DNA of 64,000 nt, taken from NCBI GenBank assembly GCA_034620365.1, contig JAQGEQ010000243.1, forward strand, positions 62,001 to 126,000, in the 5' to 3' direction. This DNA is from Pegea sp. RAD2-039 (lineage: Eukaryota > Chordata > Thaliacea > Salpida > Salpidae). Below the pieces are notes generated by a model. That model saw only the letters and a program-made list of their open reading frames with translations, ran no database searches and had not been told where the DNA came from. Positions 25,301 through 38,071 of the stretch are shown here, in pieces (positions within the stretch are counted from its first letter, which is position 1; every line of letters starts with the position of its first letter). Position numbers and translations under genes: made by a program.

Positions 25301-28300
25301 GAAACAAAATTTCTGATTTTCTGCGAAAATGTTCTTCAGAAAAACATAATTAAATATTTAACATTAACTTCTAATCCTTTATTGAATTTCTTTGTAAAAT
25401 AACTTTAATTTGAATAAACTTTTACACCTAGTTAGCAAATACTAGTTTCACATCATTAAGAATTAATTATAAATCTTAATTGTATAAAAAACAAATGTTT
25501 GACAGAATTACAAGATGAAATAGGAAAAACTTTAAAAAATTTAAAAGATTTTGGTGTGCCAGAAAAACCAGCTGTCATCGAAATAACCTCTAACTACATT
25601 TTATTGAGCTGGAATAAATTGATGCTAGCCAATGATGTCATTGTTGTTTACAAGATATTTTTAGGTGAGGTCCAATTTTATTGTTTGTTCAGATATTAAA
25701 ACATAAGATACAAACGAAACCTCAAGATCAATGCACTTTTCATAATCTTTCATTTTAAAACTTTTTTATTTGCGGTCTTTCAGATTGTGAACAGGTTTAT
25801 AAAGGGACAGATTTAATTTACAAAATAGAAAGATTAGAGGCTAATACGGAATATAAAGTGAAAATGAAGATATGTGTATTTGGAAACGATAGTGTATTTA
25901 GTGACGATCTTATAATAGTCACAGGTAGTATAAAGCTGTTTATATGATTTAAACCTGTCACAACAGCTTAAGTATAAGCACAAAATAAATATTTGAGATA
26001 AAAAAGCTTTCTTTTTAAAATCAATCGTCAACAACTTGTACTATTTACTTTTTTTTTTTATTAAATTTTATCGCAAACCTTTTATCAAATTTCTTTCAAC
26101 ACAAAAAGAACTTTCATTTTCTTTTTGAAATAGATGAAGGTCTTCCAAGTGCTCCAAAGGACCTTAAACTCATCTTTACATCACCAACGAAACTCAAATT
26201 CACCTGGAGTCCACCAGCAAGTAGTAATGGATCTTTACTCGGTTACAACATCTTATTAGGTCTTCAAATAATTCATTGATGATCAGAATGATACAAATTT
26301 GCTGATACTCAGATAAGAAGTCTTTGGAGCGGACCACAGATACCAATTACGTCATCAGTAGACTTCAACCATCATCTCAATACCTCATCGAGGTCTCTGC
26401 GTTCACATCAAAAGAAAATGGCGAAAAAGCGCAACTGGTTGCCATGACAACTGAACTAAGTAAATAATTCGTGAAGTATCACTAGTAGCAACATCAATTG
26501 ATCTTGCTCAGATTTTCACGCTCCATCTAAACCAGGAGTTAGTGTTCTTGGTCGTAATGAGATGATGGTCTGTTGGACCGGTCCTGCTTGTCCCATAGGT
26601 CGCTTTTTTCGCTACGAGTTAGTGGCCAATGGCAAAGTGGTTTATTCGGGGCACGACAAAAGTTTCCACGCAGTCAATCTCATTCCAGATACCGACTACA
26701 CCTTCTCAGTAAGTCATGTGACATGTTGGTGGTGTAGTACACGTGTGACGTCATCAGATATGCGCGATCACGAGCGAGGGTCGATGTGAGAGTGAGGTGA
26801 CAAAGAAACGGACTCATAAACACAACAAAGCTCCAAATGAAAGGGGGCGGATCAAGACGAAGACATTCTCCTTCCTAGCCAAGGAGACACCTCATCTTTT
26901 GCAACGTCAACACTCCGAAAAGTTAAAGACACAAACGAAGAAGGTGAGGAAGATGTTGTTGATTTGATCTTTGATTGATGTTTGTTTGTAGAAGAAGACT
27001 CGATCTAAATCAACATCTGCTCTTCGTATATCTGAGGGAAGAAGTTCTGTTGACCGAAATGAGATTTATAAAGTGATTTAAAGGGATTTTTAAAGATTTT
27101 TTGACTCATTTTTTCTTAATTTCAGTCGAAGCGTCTCCAGTTGCCGAATTGTAACAAACCTGCTGTTAAAAAAGGTAAATTTCCGCTGAAAGATTCGAAA
27201 TTTTGTAGATTTTGCTCATAGAGTCTTTCTTGAACCGTTCTTAGTCGACAGTTTTTCCAATTTGAGTTTTTCTCCTGAAGAAATCTTGTTGCCAATTGCT
27301 GATGATGGAGCGAGTTTAAATGATGCAAATAATCGAGGCGCTAAACTGATGTTTACTCATAAAAACAAGATCGAATCTTGGAAGAATGATCATCACATCA
27401 ACCTCAATTCTTCTTCATCTCATCAATCAAAAAATGATCTTGATAAAATCTTTCAATCTGAAGTTGAAAGTAACTTCACTCAAGGTTAGTTTAACTCGAT
27501 AAATTTTCGAGTTATTATTTTCTAACTCTTCTTTTTTTGTGTAGAAACGTCCAATGAGTTGATTTCAAGACATATCGAAACATTAAAACCTCTTTTACAT
27601 GATTACTTGTTTCAAACAAAGCAACAAGCTCAAAATTTGCGTCAAATTCGAAAACTTCAACAAAAGCCGAAGTTTGTTTCATCATTTTGAAGCAATTTAA
27701 GTTGAAAATAAATTATTTTAGACCAAGAAGCACTTTGCCTCAAGAGTTACCTCTAGCTCATAATAATTGGTTTGGTGATATTAAAATCCCTAAAATGTCA
27801 AGTTACAAATTTATTCCTTCTCATATGCGAAGATTGCAACATTTGAAATCAGGTAAGTTATCCAAATTGGATATTGATCAAATATATTTACTTTTCTACT
27901 ATTTGTTTGTGATAAAATAATTAAGCAATCCTTATTTACTTGGCTAACCAGTTTCAAATTAATTTAATGTTTAACAGGTTACTTTATTTTTTGTAAATAT
28001 TCTTCAAACTAAAATTATTTGTAAAAAGCTTTCAAAATGCTTGCTACATTATCAAATTATGATTTTTATATAATCATCCAAAAACACCGATAACAACCTA
28101 AGCTTATATGATCTTCAGATAATCTTCATTCACGAGACTATTATTGGTAATCGAAAAAAAAATAACTTTACATAAATTTAACAAAAGTACTTAAAGTATT
28201 TGCTAAATTCTTAAGACTATCTGCTTTACTTTGACTAGATTCTACATAATAGAAATATGTTTATCAAACTTTAACCTAAATACAAGGAATTTATTATTCT

Positions 28301-28664
28301 ATATAGCTAAAAAGCTTATGATAACAAAAGTCATAGCTGATATAACTATCTGATTACTAAATGTCATACATAAAGCTGTTGTTACAAAAACAAATATCAA
28401 CACATGTTCTTCTTTGCAGATATTTTCTTAGATTACAAACGAGACAATAAAAATATGACATCTTTAAAATGTCATGTTTCTGTTAAGGGTGCTATTAAAT
28501 AAGATTAAATGTCTCGCTGAAAGATTTGTTTTGATACTTTTCAATTTTATGCTACTTTTTATTTAGGATTCAAAAATTGTGTTTTGAATGTTTTTCTTTG
28601 ATTTTCAGCTCAATTAAAATCTGATGAACAATTTATGGCTTGTATATCGTCAAAAAACAAGTAA
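22365..28664 (+). CDS. ARM-repeat plus triple fibronectin III protein
   Basis: Nineteen exons join in frame to roughly 900 residues. Approximate exons: 22365-22554, 22701-22810, 22864-22935, 23638-23768, 23948-24192, 24921-25117, 25174-25283, 25503-25663, 25784-25925, 26134-26259, 26313-26459, 26512-26709, 26758-26940, 26992-27070, 27126-27172, 27244-27484, 27545-27672, 27721-27851 and 28609-28664. The N-terminal half is helical with armadillo/HEAT-like character (SSNAVFILGNLVESEKG, CAKNACFAISCLAAIHKG, AWFSAMALKTLSFDARGLP). Three FN3 modules follow, starting at VPEKPAVIEI, LPSAPKDLKL and PSKPGVSVLG, each split by one internal intron. The rest is basic and Ser-rich, with a short coiled stretch and a conserved-looking end (HNNWFGDIKIPKMSSYKF). 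There is no signal peptide, so the FN3 domains are probably intracellular. I do not recognise a named family. It converges with WDR6, 128 nt apart. Confidence 0.75.
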
Positions 28665-28792
28665 ACATTTCACTAAAAAATCTTAATTTATTTAAAAACA
28701 CATAATGAATGATTTAACCTAATAATAAAATACTCTATTCAACAGAAAAAAACAAATTTCATCAGATAAATGGATTTCACAACCAATCAACA

Positions 28793-31700
28793 CTAGTTTG
28801 TTTGCAGTAATTTAAAGGCAGCCAAACCGTTTCCAGCAATTATAACCAACTTATTTTGATATGTCGATAAACTAGATACATCAGCAACATGACTTATAAT
28901 TCCTTCTAAGACTCTACACTCTTTGATATCGTCTCTATTACTTCCTAACACAATCTTCCAACGATAAAGTCTTTGATCGATGGAAACTGATGTCATTGTC
29001 AAAGTAGAATCATCATTAGTAGAGTTTATTGAGACACCAGTCACTTGTCCTGAGTGGATATCACTAATCACATGTTTCGATTTCAACTCATATCCATCCT
29101 TGTGAGACATCAGACTAACCACAACTGTGTTATCATCGCCACCTGATGCTAGTAAAACGTTTTCTTTAGTGATTCCAAAGATATCCAAAGAATTTATTCC
29201 TGATTGATGAGCTTTTATGGAGTATAAGAACTTGCAAGACCACTTGAATATGTATATGTGGCCGTCTGTTGAACCACAATATAAATGCTCTTCATCAACT
29301 TTCATTGTCAGAAAGCAATTGTTGAATTCTTCGCTTATATCTATGAAAGAAATTTGTGTCGATATTATTGTGCCTTTCATGACTTTGAAATAAAAACTAT
29401 ATCATCTAAAATCATATATTATTAAAGACTGACTCGTAGATTTAATGAGATATTCATCATCTTGCTTTTCACATGATAGAGTTTCAACTTTACCATCTGA
29501 ACGAGCCACTGCGAGTCGGAATCCTTGAAAATGTTCTGTTAATTTTGTGTAAAAACGTGAGAAATTACCTGAAGATAATTGAAGTAGATCAATTGACATG
29601 TAACGAACATGAGATTTGGCGTTAAATCCACATAACTTCCGTAAAGACATTCCCTGAATAGTTACAATAATTACGATTAAGAAGAAACATTTAAGATGGA
29701 TACCGTAAGGTCTTGGGAATCCATTTGATAAATTTTGATGGATGATTTACTCCCACAAGACAGAAGATAGATGAAGTGTTTGTCACTGACACACTTCAAA
29801 CATTTCACGTTTGAGACATGATCGTCTAAGGTTCGGATTACTGATACTTCCTGGAAGTTGATAGGATTGAAAAATTGATTAGAAGACATCTAAAGACCTA
29901 CTTGACTGTCTGCCACGTTTTGAATGTTCGAGATTTTGATCTTTGTGTCATCACTGGATGTTGCAATGATCACAACATCATCAAATGATGCGAGAGTTGC
30001 AACATTTTGGATATGTTGAGAGTGAAATGGTGAACAGATGATTGAATCTTGAAGACTTGATCTTGAGATCTTTAAGATCTACAATCAGCATCCAGAAGAT
30101 AAAATTGATGAACAAACCTCGACAAGATGAAGATCACCAGCTTTCAAAAAGATCAATTTATTATATTCAAATGAGAAAACCCAAGATCTATGTCCTCCTC
30201 CACACATCACAGAAAATATTTGATCACCTGCAACCCCGAATCAACAAAATCCTCCTCAATGTGAACCACAAACCTGTCTTCCTACTCCAAATCACAAACT
30301 TGTTGCTATGGAATCCATAAAAGTACCAATTACAATCAAGAGGGGATCCGAGTTGATAAAAACGTTCAATCCAGTCCATACCCTTGATGCAGAAAGATGT
30401 AGAAGATGTCATATAAGATGATAAGTACCTGAGCTGCTCTATTAGTCATATATAAGTTAAGTTTGTTGTTGGAAACAACAAAAATCTTCCAGCTTCCATT
30501 TCTTCCACATGAGACGATGTAATTGTTGATTTGAGTAATTGATCTTACTCCTTTCTTGCCATGTATACTCCGTAGAGTATGCAAAGATTCTTCTGCTAGT
30601 TCTGTCGAATCATTTTCATTTAAAATGAAGTAGGAAATGATTCTGACAAACCTTTCGAATAGAGGTGAATAGATCCTTTTATGTCTCCAAAAATAACAAG
30701 ATTTGAATCAAATAGAATCTCTGAACATGTGTGCATTTTATAGAAGTGTTTGAAAATGCAGATTTGTCGAGTTTGAAGATTATTTGTAGAATCAACAACA
30801 AACCAAATTAATTTATTGTCAGGACCTGAAAAAAAAGATGTCAGACGATTGTAGTTTGTGTTATATGCTTGCCTGAAACAAATAAATTGTTTGAATTCCA
30901 AGTTATACTTTGAACTTTTCCATCAAATGCAGATAATTCAACTTTCTGTTTAATTTGAGAATCTTCTAACTCAATTACAAGCAGTGAACCTAAATTCCAC
31001 AAATTTAAATTTGACTTTCATCACGAATAATATCAAAAATCACCTTTTGTATTTCCAATTGCTACAAGTTTATGTTGTTTACAAACACTCAAAGATGAAT
31101 ACAAAGAATAATTCTTATCATTTAATAAATGGCTCCAAATATTTTTCCTGATGTTGTAGATAGTCAACAAACCAGTATCTGTATGAGCCAGTACACTGTT
31201 GCTGTCTAATAACGAAATTGTTTTGATAACTCCAAAGCTGCTGCCTACAAAAAAGTAAATTTAAAGAGTTTAATTTGCTGGTTGTATATCAACTTTTTTC
31301 ATTTGTTGATTTAATTGAAATCCAAGAGGTAGAATGAGATGTTATATCTTCGTGAACAGATAACAATCTAACACTTCCATTAAAGTTCCCCACCAGAAAT
31401 TGTCCTGTTAAAAAATCTTGATAAAGATCTTCTCTTATCAGAAAGATCATCTTACCATTTTCATTGATTGCTAAGCAAATATTGTTTGAACTAAATTGTA
31501 ATCGTTTGATTAATTCAAGTGATTTTTGCTGAGTAATCTTCCAGATAATACAAAACCCGTCTTCTGCAGCACTCAGCAAAATATTTGCTGAGTCATCTGT
31601 AAAAATACACATTTAATAATTTCACCTGTTAATTTTTAAAGCTGTTTTAAATTCAAATAAAATAAATGATCGAATCAGTTGATGTAAAACAATTTGCTTG

Positions 31701-33171
31701 AACTCTAAAGTATGTAAAAGTGAACAAGTTGGACCTTTGTAATAAGATTGAACTGACCAAATTCTTGCCTCATGTCCATAGACGACGGAAGAAGATGAAA
31801 TTTGTTCATCAAAATCCTGAAACTTCCAAAGTCGGATGCTGCGATCATCAGAAGCGGAGAACAACAACTAAAAGATCAAATTGAATGATGATAGATTGAA
31901 TTAGAATGATGAAAACTTACCCCAGTTTCATACTGATAGTGAATTGCAAAAATTACGCCATCATGACCTTTTAGATAATTACATGGTTCAACTCTCTTCT
32001 GCTCGTTCAAAACCCCGGATGCAGGCGACCATATTAGGATTTGGTTGAAAACTGTCCCACAACAAACCACTAATTGCTCCCAGTAGCCACTAACGGAAAT
32101 TAAAGATTTAAAAGACTATTTAATTATAAATAATTCACAAACCTAATGTTGACCATTCTAGCAGAATACAAAATACATTTCTCGCTACAATGTACTTCTT
32201 CATCAAACTTAGCAGTTTTTATGTTGTATAAAATAACTGAATTATGTGCAAGAGTTAAAGCCAGATAACTTACATTTGATCTGAAAATATATACAAAATT
32301 GTCAATTGAGAAAAAAATTTAGATAATTATTTACTTTTTTTGTAAATGTACTGCATCTAATATCCAATCATTGCATCTTGTCATAAAACAACTTTTTAAG
32401 TTCAATATTCCTGTTAAGTTATATGGTCCTTTTTTTAATCAAAATAATTCACATAATTTAAATTAATTTCTAATTCAAAAATGAATAACTCTTTTTATAA
32501 TTAAAAATCACGAATTTTATTACTTGTCTACATACATTTAAAACACATCTACATAACTTTGTAACAATATTTTTATTCTTTATTACTTATCAATAATACC
32601 AAGAGTTAAAAATTGAGTTAATTTTACCTTCATCATCAACTATTTCAAAACATTGGAAGAATTTCCCACCCAAACACAACAGATAATTCCTTAAACTTTC
32701 AGTGTATAGCTACAAATTGAATTAGAAATATTTGATCAGGAATTGAAATCTTTAATTTAATAATACTTTTATTTCCAATAAAAAATTATTTTAGTGAAAC
32801 TTTATGAAATTTTAAAGTAATGATAAAAATCACCTTTAGAGTATGGATATTTGTGTGTTCAAATACTTTAAAAGTTTTAATTACATCAGTTGATGATTGA
32901 GTTTGTTTAAAAACTTTTAAATAGCCTCCAAAACCTACAAATTAAACATTTACTAAAACAGAAGTATCTAACTGAATAATATAACATAAAAAAACAATTT
33001 TGAACAGTTTGCTTATTTTGTTTAAGTAATTATTTCAGCTTATTGTTAAAATACTACTATTATGTACAAATATAAAATTTCTTTACCTGCTAATATATAA
33101 TCTTTATAAAAGGAAACACTTGTAACAGGTAACTTAGAGCACCAGTGTGAGAATATGGTTTTAGTTGACAT
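28793..33171 (-). CDS. WDR6: WDR6, WD-repeat partner of tRNA Nm34 methyltransferase
   Basis: Homologue of WDR6 (yeast Rtt10/Trm734). The protein partners the FTSJ1/Trm7 methyltransferase that adds 2'-O-methyl to the tRNA wobble base. Many small exons on the minus strand begin with MSTKTIFSHWCSKLPVTSVS and end ...FKLLQTN. Diagnostic segments appear in the expected order: QLVVCCGTVFNQILIWSPAS, YLKGHDGVIFAIHYQYETG, SASDDRSIRLWKF, VVYGHEARIWSV, SAAEDGFCIIWKI, and the C-terminal repeats GSTDGHIYIFKWS, IKAHQSGINSLDI and LASGGDDNTVVVSL. Every junction I followed in the first part keeps frame, so the gene looks intact. Predicted location is the cytoplasm. No acceptor-like AG stands directly before the ATG, unlike most neighbours. 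Exact internal exon limits were not all fixed. Confidence 0.9.
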
Positions 33172-33497
33172 TATCAAATTTATAATGATTTAAATATATA
33201 TTTAAAGAAATATTTTTATTAACAACTCATCTGAATAGAATATTGTCATCTATGTTGATACTTTTTGCAAATTTTACTGATGCTATGTTTAAAAACCTTT
33301 TCATATTGTACTATAAATGCTAAAAAGTTGCTTCTATATAAACTAATAATAAATATCAAAGAATTGCTTTGATTAATGTTCCAATACTTCAACTATAACA
33401 AAATATTTTAAAGTAGATGGCATAGAAACAGAAATGTCTGTTTTGAATATTAATTATATTTCATGAAATAAAAATTGACAGGAATTATTAGAATCCA

Positions 33498-34355
33498 TTA
33501 ATGGGCTTCACCAGCTTTACCAGAAACACGTTGAAAATCTTTCATGTTGGTGGTATTAACTCGTTTGCCATATAAAACCAACTTTTGTATTTTTGTGATG
33601 TCATCATCACCATGATTGTTAGGAAAGAACAAGGTAACACTGTTAACAGCCTGAAGCTTAACATATTTTAGTGGAATTACTTTTGCTTCTTGGATATCAG
33701 CTTCACTAAATTCAATCACTTGCAGAGCTTTTCCATCTCTGGCACCATCAAAATCAAGAAGAGAAGGTTGATTGATGAACAATTTCATGGATTTTGGTCC
33801 AGAACCATCATCAAAGCCTTGTACTTTGATAGAATGAAGCTTGATCATTTGATTAAAAGTAAATGTCATCAGTAATTCAGCGTCACAATCAGATTCTAAA
33901 TGTGAATCATTATCTTCAAAGATATTCATCATAGTATGATCCTCTGATTCATTGAGACATGTTTTTTCAATGATAAAACCAGTTAAATCAATCATTTCTC
34001 CGCCCAAAATAGAAGCACTGGCACCTTGAGTTTTAGGAAGTCCTTCAAGTATATTAGTTAAAGCTTGAGGGTCAGCACCTTTTAAAGATGCCAAGGCTTT
34101 CCCTTCTCTTTCAAAGATGAATGTTGGCATTGATGAGACTTTATATACAGCAGCAGTTGCTTTACAAATGTCTACATCAACAGAGAGGAAAACTAAATCA
34201 TTGTATTGGGTTGATAGTTGATTAAACTTAGGAGCAATCTGATTACAAGGGCCACACCATTTAGCAGAAAACTTAATCACCAAAGTTTTAGTTGAAGCCT
34301 CAGCTTTAACTTGTTCAAATTCCATATCCGACTTGACGACAATTACTTTAGTCAT
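33498..34355 (-). CDS. TXNL1: TXNL1, thioredoxin-like protein with PITH domain
   Basis: A 285-residue protein in a single exon, close to the human length (289). The thioredoxin domain (about 1-105) carries the redox motif KWCGPC and the cis-proline loop VSSMPTFIF. The PITH domain (about 115-280), which docks on the 26S proteasome, shows ESDCDAELLMTFTFNQMIKL, KSMKLFINQPSLLDFD and ITKIQKLVLYGKRV. The end GKAGEAH resembles the usual C-terminus of the family. It acts as a cytosolic oxidoreductase on the proteasome lid. The coding region has no intron. An acceptor-like TTTTTACAG ends at 34376 on the minus strand, 20 nt before the ATG, suggesting a 5' UTR intron or trans-splicing. Confidence 0.97.
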   Translation of the reverse strand: MTKVIVVKSDMEFEQVKAEASTKTLVIKFSAKWCGPCNQIAPKFNQLSTQYNDLVFLSVDVDICKATAAVYKVSSMPTFIFEREGKALASLKGADPQALTNILEGLPKTQGASASILGGEMIDLTGFIIEKTCLNESEDHTMMNIFEDNDSHLESDCDAELLMTFTFNQMIKLHSIKVQGFDDGSGPKSMKLFINQPSLLDFDGARDGKALQVIEFSEADIQEAKVIPLKYVKLQAVNSVTLFFPNNHGDDDITKIQKLVLYGKRVNTTNMKDFQRVSGKAGEAH

Positions 34356-35889
34356 TTTGAAATGCTTTCAGTAATCTGTAAAAAGTAAAATAAAAATCAA
34401 ATTAATGACTCAAAAGGCTTTTAAAATAAAAATAGTTTATATTTAATATTTTTAAAAGAAGTTGTTTCTTTAACTGATATTTATTTAGAATAAATTTAAT
34501 TTAACTTATATAAACTTAAAATATAAATAATAATTCTTATAAATAGTCTCTTAAATATTTCAAGAATAAACTATTTACTGCTTTGTACAAAAAGTAGATT
34601 GTGCTTAAATAATTAAACTATTAAATTGTTTTAAGATAAAAAGATTTTAAGATATAAATATGACATTATCAAAATATATTATAAAAATTTTACTAAAAAA
34701 AATAATAATTTACATAAATTGTTATAAATTTATCTATGTTATTGAAATATAAAATCTTAAACTTAGAATATCATTCTTTCAAATTTGCTTTATAATTTTA
34801 TGTTCAAAATATTTCTAAGCAAGATAAAAAACCAAAATGGTTATTTCAATTAATGTACTTTAAAAGTAAAATATCTGATGATCTTTTGACATTAAAATAG
34901 GATACTGAAAAATATAAAAAAGAATTTATATTTAATGTTTTTATTAAAATTACATCGTATAGTATCGGCCAATCTTTTAAACAGTGATTAAATTATTACA
35001 TACTTTAAAAAAAAAAGGATTTTCTTATTTCTACTTTATTTTAAGTTAATCTAAGCCTAACTTTACTCTAGGTCAGATATTAATTTAGTTTTTTTATTCA
35101 GGTAACTGCAATATAAAACTCACACTTTATGTAGGAACTTCATACTGTTCTTAAAATAACTTAAAATCAACTTTTTAGTTTTTTTCTGTTTCGACGTTTA
35201 TTCCAACTAACTGTTGATTGCTTGTAGAAAAAAAAAGTGCTGAATATAACGGCCACTTCTAAATGAAAACTTATATCTTTTAGAAGAACAGATTCATCAT
35301 CTTAGCAATTACTTTCTTTATATTAATAAATTGTTTCTTTTTTACTGTGTTCATACTTGTAACTGTACAAGCAAACTAAAAACTTTATACAAAAGGAGTA
35401 TTTCTAAAACTTTAGCAAGTTTTGAAACATTGACTTATATAGTATAAGATGTAAAGTACTCATAAAAAGTGATAAAATTGCTGCATTTCAAAAATTATTT
35501 TTTTTTTTCCATTAAAATAGTATCAATATAGACTTAAGTTTTTCCAATTGTATTTTGGTACCTCAACAATATTTTTCTGTGCTGGATTGCTGTACTTTTT
35601 TTGAAGGTTATTGAAGGGTATCATATTGGTGCTGAAATTCAATTAGGTAGTTACGGCAGAAGTTTAATCAAATATGAACTATGTGAATAGTACAATTACA
35701 GAGCCTACTAATGTGGAAAGGCAAGGTTATAGTTAAAAATTGTTTCCAATCTAACTACAATAGAACTATTGAGGAAATGTAAATAGACGGTCTTTTATAA
35801 AGTTTTACGCCCAGTTAAAATTGATAATTACGTCATTTTTATCAAGCTTTCTTAATATGGCTTTTATGAAGTAAAAAAGAAGAAGAAAT

Positions 35890-36290
35890 GACCTGCTTTG
35901 GCTGATAACGGCCATGCTGTAAGCCAGGGCGGAAATTATGAATTTCTAGTTGTTGCTCATGCAGTAAGATTCCATTCTCCACGCCAACTAGGTAATGCAG
36001 CTGAACAGACGGACCGATACAGCTACATCGCAAGAGCTGCTAAAACGACACCGATTACAGTGATGAACTGCCTACGAGCTCAAACTCTGGTTTTAAAGTT
36101 TTAGTTTTGCGTCTCCGAGAAATTTTATTATTAACCGGAATAACAAAGCCTTTTTACCAGGGTTTAGTACAGACGTTTTTTGTCGCAAATATATGTTTGT
36201 CTGGACTCGAATCCGAGATCTTCCACATTTCAGGCGAGTTGATAAGCGCTGCACTTCGGAGATGGACATATTGCTTTTGTACAATCAGCT
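35890..36290 (-). mobile_element. Possible tRNA-derived SINE remnant
   Basis: A locally GC-richer island in A+T-rich spacer. Read on the minus strand, the segment from about 36280 to 36190 looks like a decayed tRNA: an A-box-like CAGCGCTTATC, then GGAAGATCTC and the B-box-like GATTCGAGTCC at about 36198-36208. Short flanks ATATGT and ACATAT can pair as an acceptor stem. The remaining ~300 bp has no coding sense and could be the SINE body. No second copy is seen in the window, so the call is tentative. Confidence 0.35.
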
Positions 36291-36389
36291 TTATTCAAGC
36301 TTATGTAATTAAAGTAATCCTACACATTTTGTAACAATGTTTAATAATTAATTCAAAAATTCTACTACTTTACCTAATGAAATTTAGTT

Positions 36390-36437
36390 TTTATTTATTT
36401 ATTACAATAAACGTGAAGGAGAGTGCCTGAAAAGAAA
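36390..36437 (-). mobile_element. LINE 3' tail, reversed solo copy
   Basis: Read on the minus strand, this matches the LINE tail near 58140: CTTTTCAGGCACTCTCCTTC, then the ATTGTAATAAATAAA end. Only the last few dozen bases remain, as expected for severe 5' truncation at insertion. Confidence 0.7.
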
Positions 36438-38071
36438 TTAAACTAATTTCTTTTTATAATCTAGACAATTAGTTGAAAAAATAAAGTTAATAAGAGTAAT
36501 GATACATTTAATTTTTTTATAAAAATTTAAATAAAAAAGATTTAAGGAAGACAATTAAGCTAAACTCAACAAACTATGTACTACAACCATGATTTATAAA
36601 ACATTTTCAATTTTTAATAAACTCTTTGAAAAATTAGTCTATAAATCTTGTCTTTCCATTTTTACAAATCATTTTGATTTTCCAGAATGCATTTAGTTTA
36701 ATCTATTTAAAAGTAAGATTTCCAATTGAAGCATCTATATTTTCTGGCCTGTAAGGCTTCGTGGCATTCACTGCGCAGAAAAGCCATTTTCGAAAATTAT
36801 ATTTTGCTATGCTGAGGTGCTTGAGTTGGTAACAATTTTTTATATTAACGTCTTGCTAGATGCATTTACAATCTATTCCTTCTTTAATCTTTAAATGATT
36901 TTTTAATATTATCAATTAACAGGAATAAAGTATTAGCTGACTTTTGAGGTATGAGAGTAATTCATAATTTATCATTTCTTTTATATGACTTTAATAATAG
37001 TTTTATTGAACCTATTTAAGTAATTGTATATTCTATTTATTTCAAGACTCATTTTATATTAAATTTAATATTAAAGTTTTATTTCTTTAATTTATTCATA
37101 ATTTGTTTTACATAATTCAAACTATTTCAGAAATATGGAAATTGTTTTTCTTTACTTTTTGCTCTTATTAATATTTTTGATTTTTTTATCACACTTATTG
37201 TGTTTTATATGATTAATTTAGCTGATAAATTAAATAAAGTTTGTTGTTAGAAGAATATTATAATATTATTGCAATATTAGTTAGTAGTAATTTAATTTTT
37301 TAATTAAAAATATCTTTCAATCTAACTCTTTCAATTTATTCCAATTAATGTATTCATTTATGAATGTTTTTAGTTTTTGTAGATTCAGTTTTTCATGTTT
37401 TATTTTTTTACATTTTATTTACTTTTATTTCATGTTTTTTATCTTTTACATTGATGATATTTTTAGCTTTAATTTTTTTAAAGTTAACTTTTAATAAAAG
37501 TTATAATTTGCTTGTTATCAAATATGTTAAAAATGTAGAAACATGTAATTGTATAAAAAAGTTAAAGTGTTTTTTATAAGTTATTTGTTTAAAGTGTCGC
37601 ATGAAAGTTAAATAGTATAATATATTATTATATATATTATTATATCATTTATACTTTTTAAATTTCATTAAAACATATTTTTGAAGTGAATCAAATGTTT
37701 GCTTATTTATAGCATTGATTATGAATTTTTATCAGTGTTTAAAACTTAAAACTGTTTTATTCTGATTGATCATTCTTAAGTATTTTTAAGAACTTGATTT
37801 TTTCACATTAAGTATTTTATTTTGATATTTTGCAATTTATTATAATTGAAGATAGTACAAATTTTTAGGAAAAAATAGTCAATAGTACAAATATTTATTG
37901 ATTGCAACCTTTATTTTTATTTATTCATAATTTATATATTTATTTCTTTCATGTTTGTTGCCAATATTTTTAATGTGATGCTCATATAAAATTATTTCAA
38001 AAGTTTTGTACTTTTATAATAACAATTATTTATGATGTTTTTAAATTTAGATTAATTTCTTGTTTTAAGTG

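Larger units (their letters stand above)
34376..38071. other. Intergenic with repeat debris
   Basis: Spacer between the divergently transcribed TXNL1 and USO1 genes. Most of it is A+T-rich and featureless. A more GC-rich island at about 35890-36290 looks SINE-like, and a reversed LINE 3' tail lies at about 36390-36437. An acceptor-like aaatttag ends at 38050, 21 nt before the USO1 start. Confidence 0.5.

Noticed and set aside
36190-36280. Functional tRNA gene on the minus strand
   Set aside because: The T arm and acceptor stem pair poorly and no clear anticodon arm forms; at best a tRNA-derived relic.
36107-36334. Open frames in the 36-kb island as a gene
   Set aside because: Frames on both strands are equally open and motif-free; the SINE-like reading explains the island better.
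37364-37579. 71-residue hydrophobic frame upstream of USO1
   Set aside because: Runs of Phe/Leu/Ile come from T-rich DNA; no signal or exon structure, so it is a chance frame.
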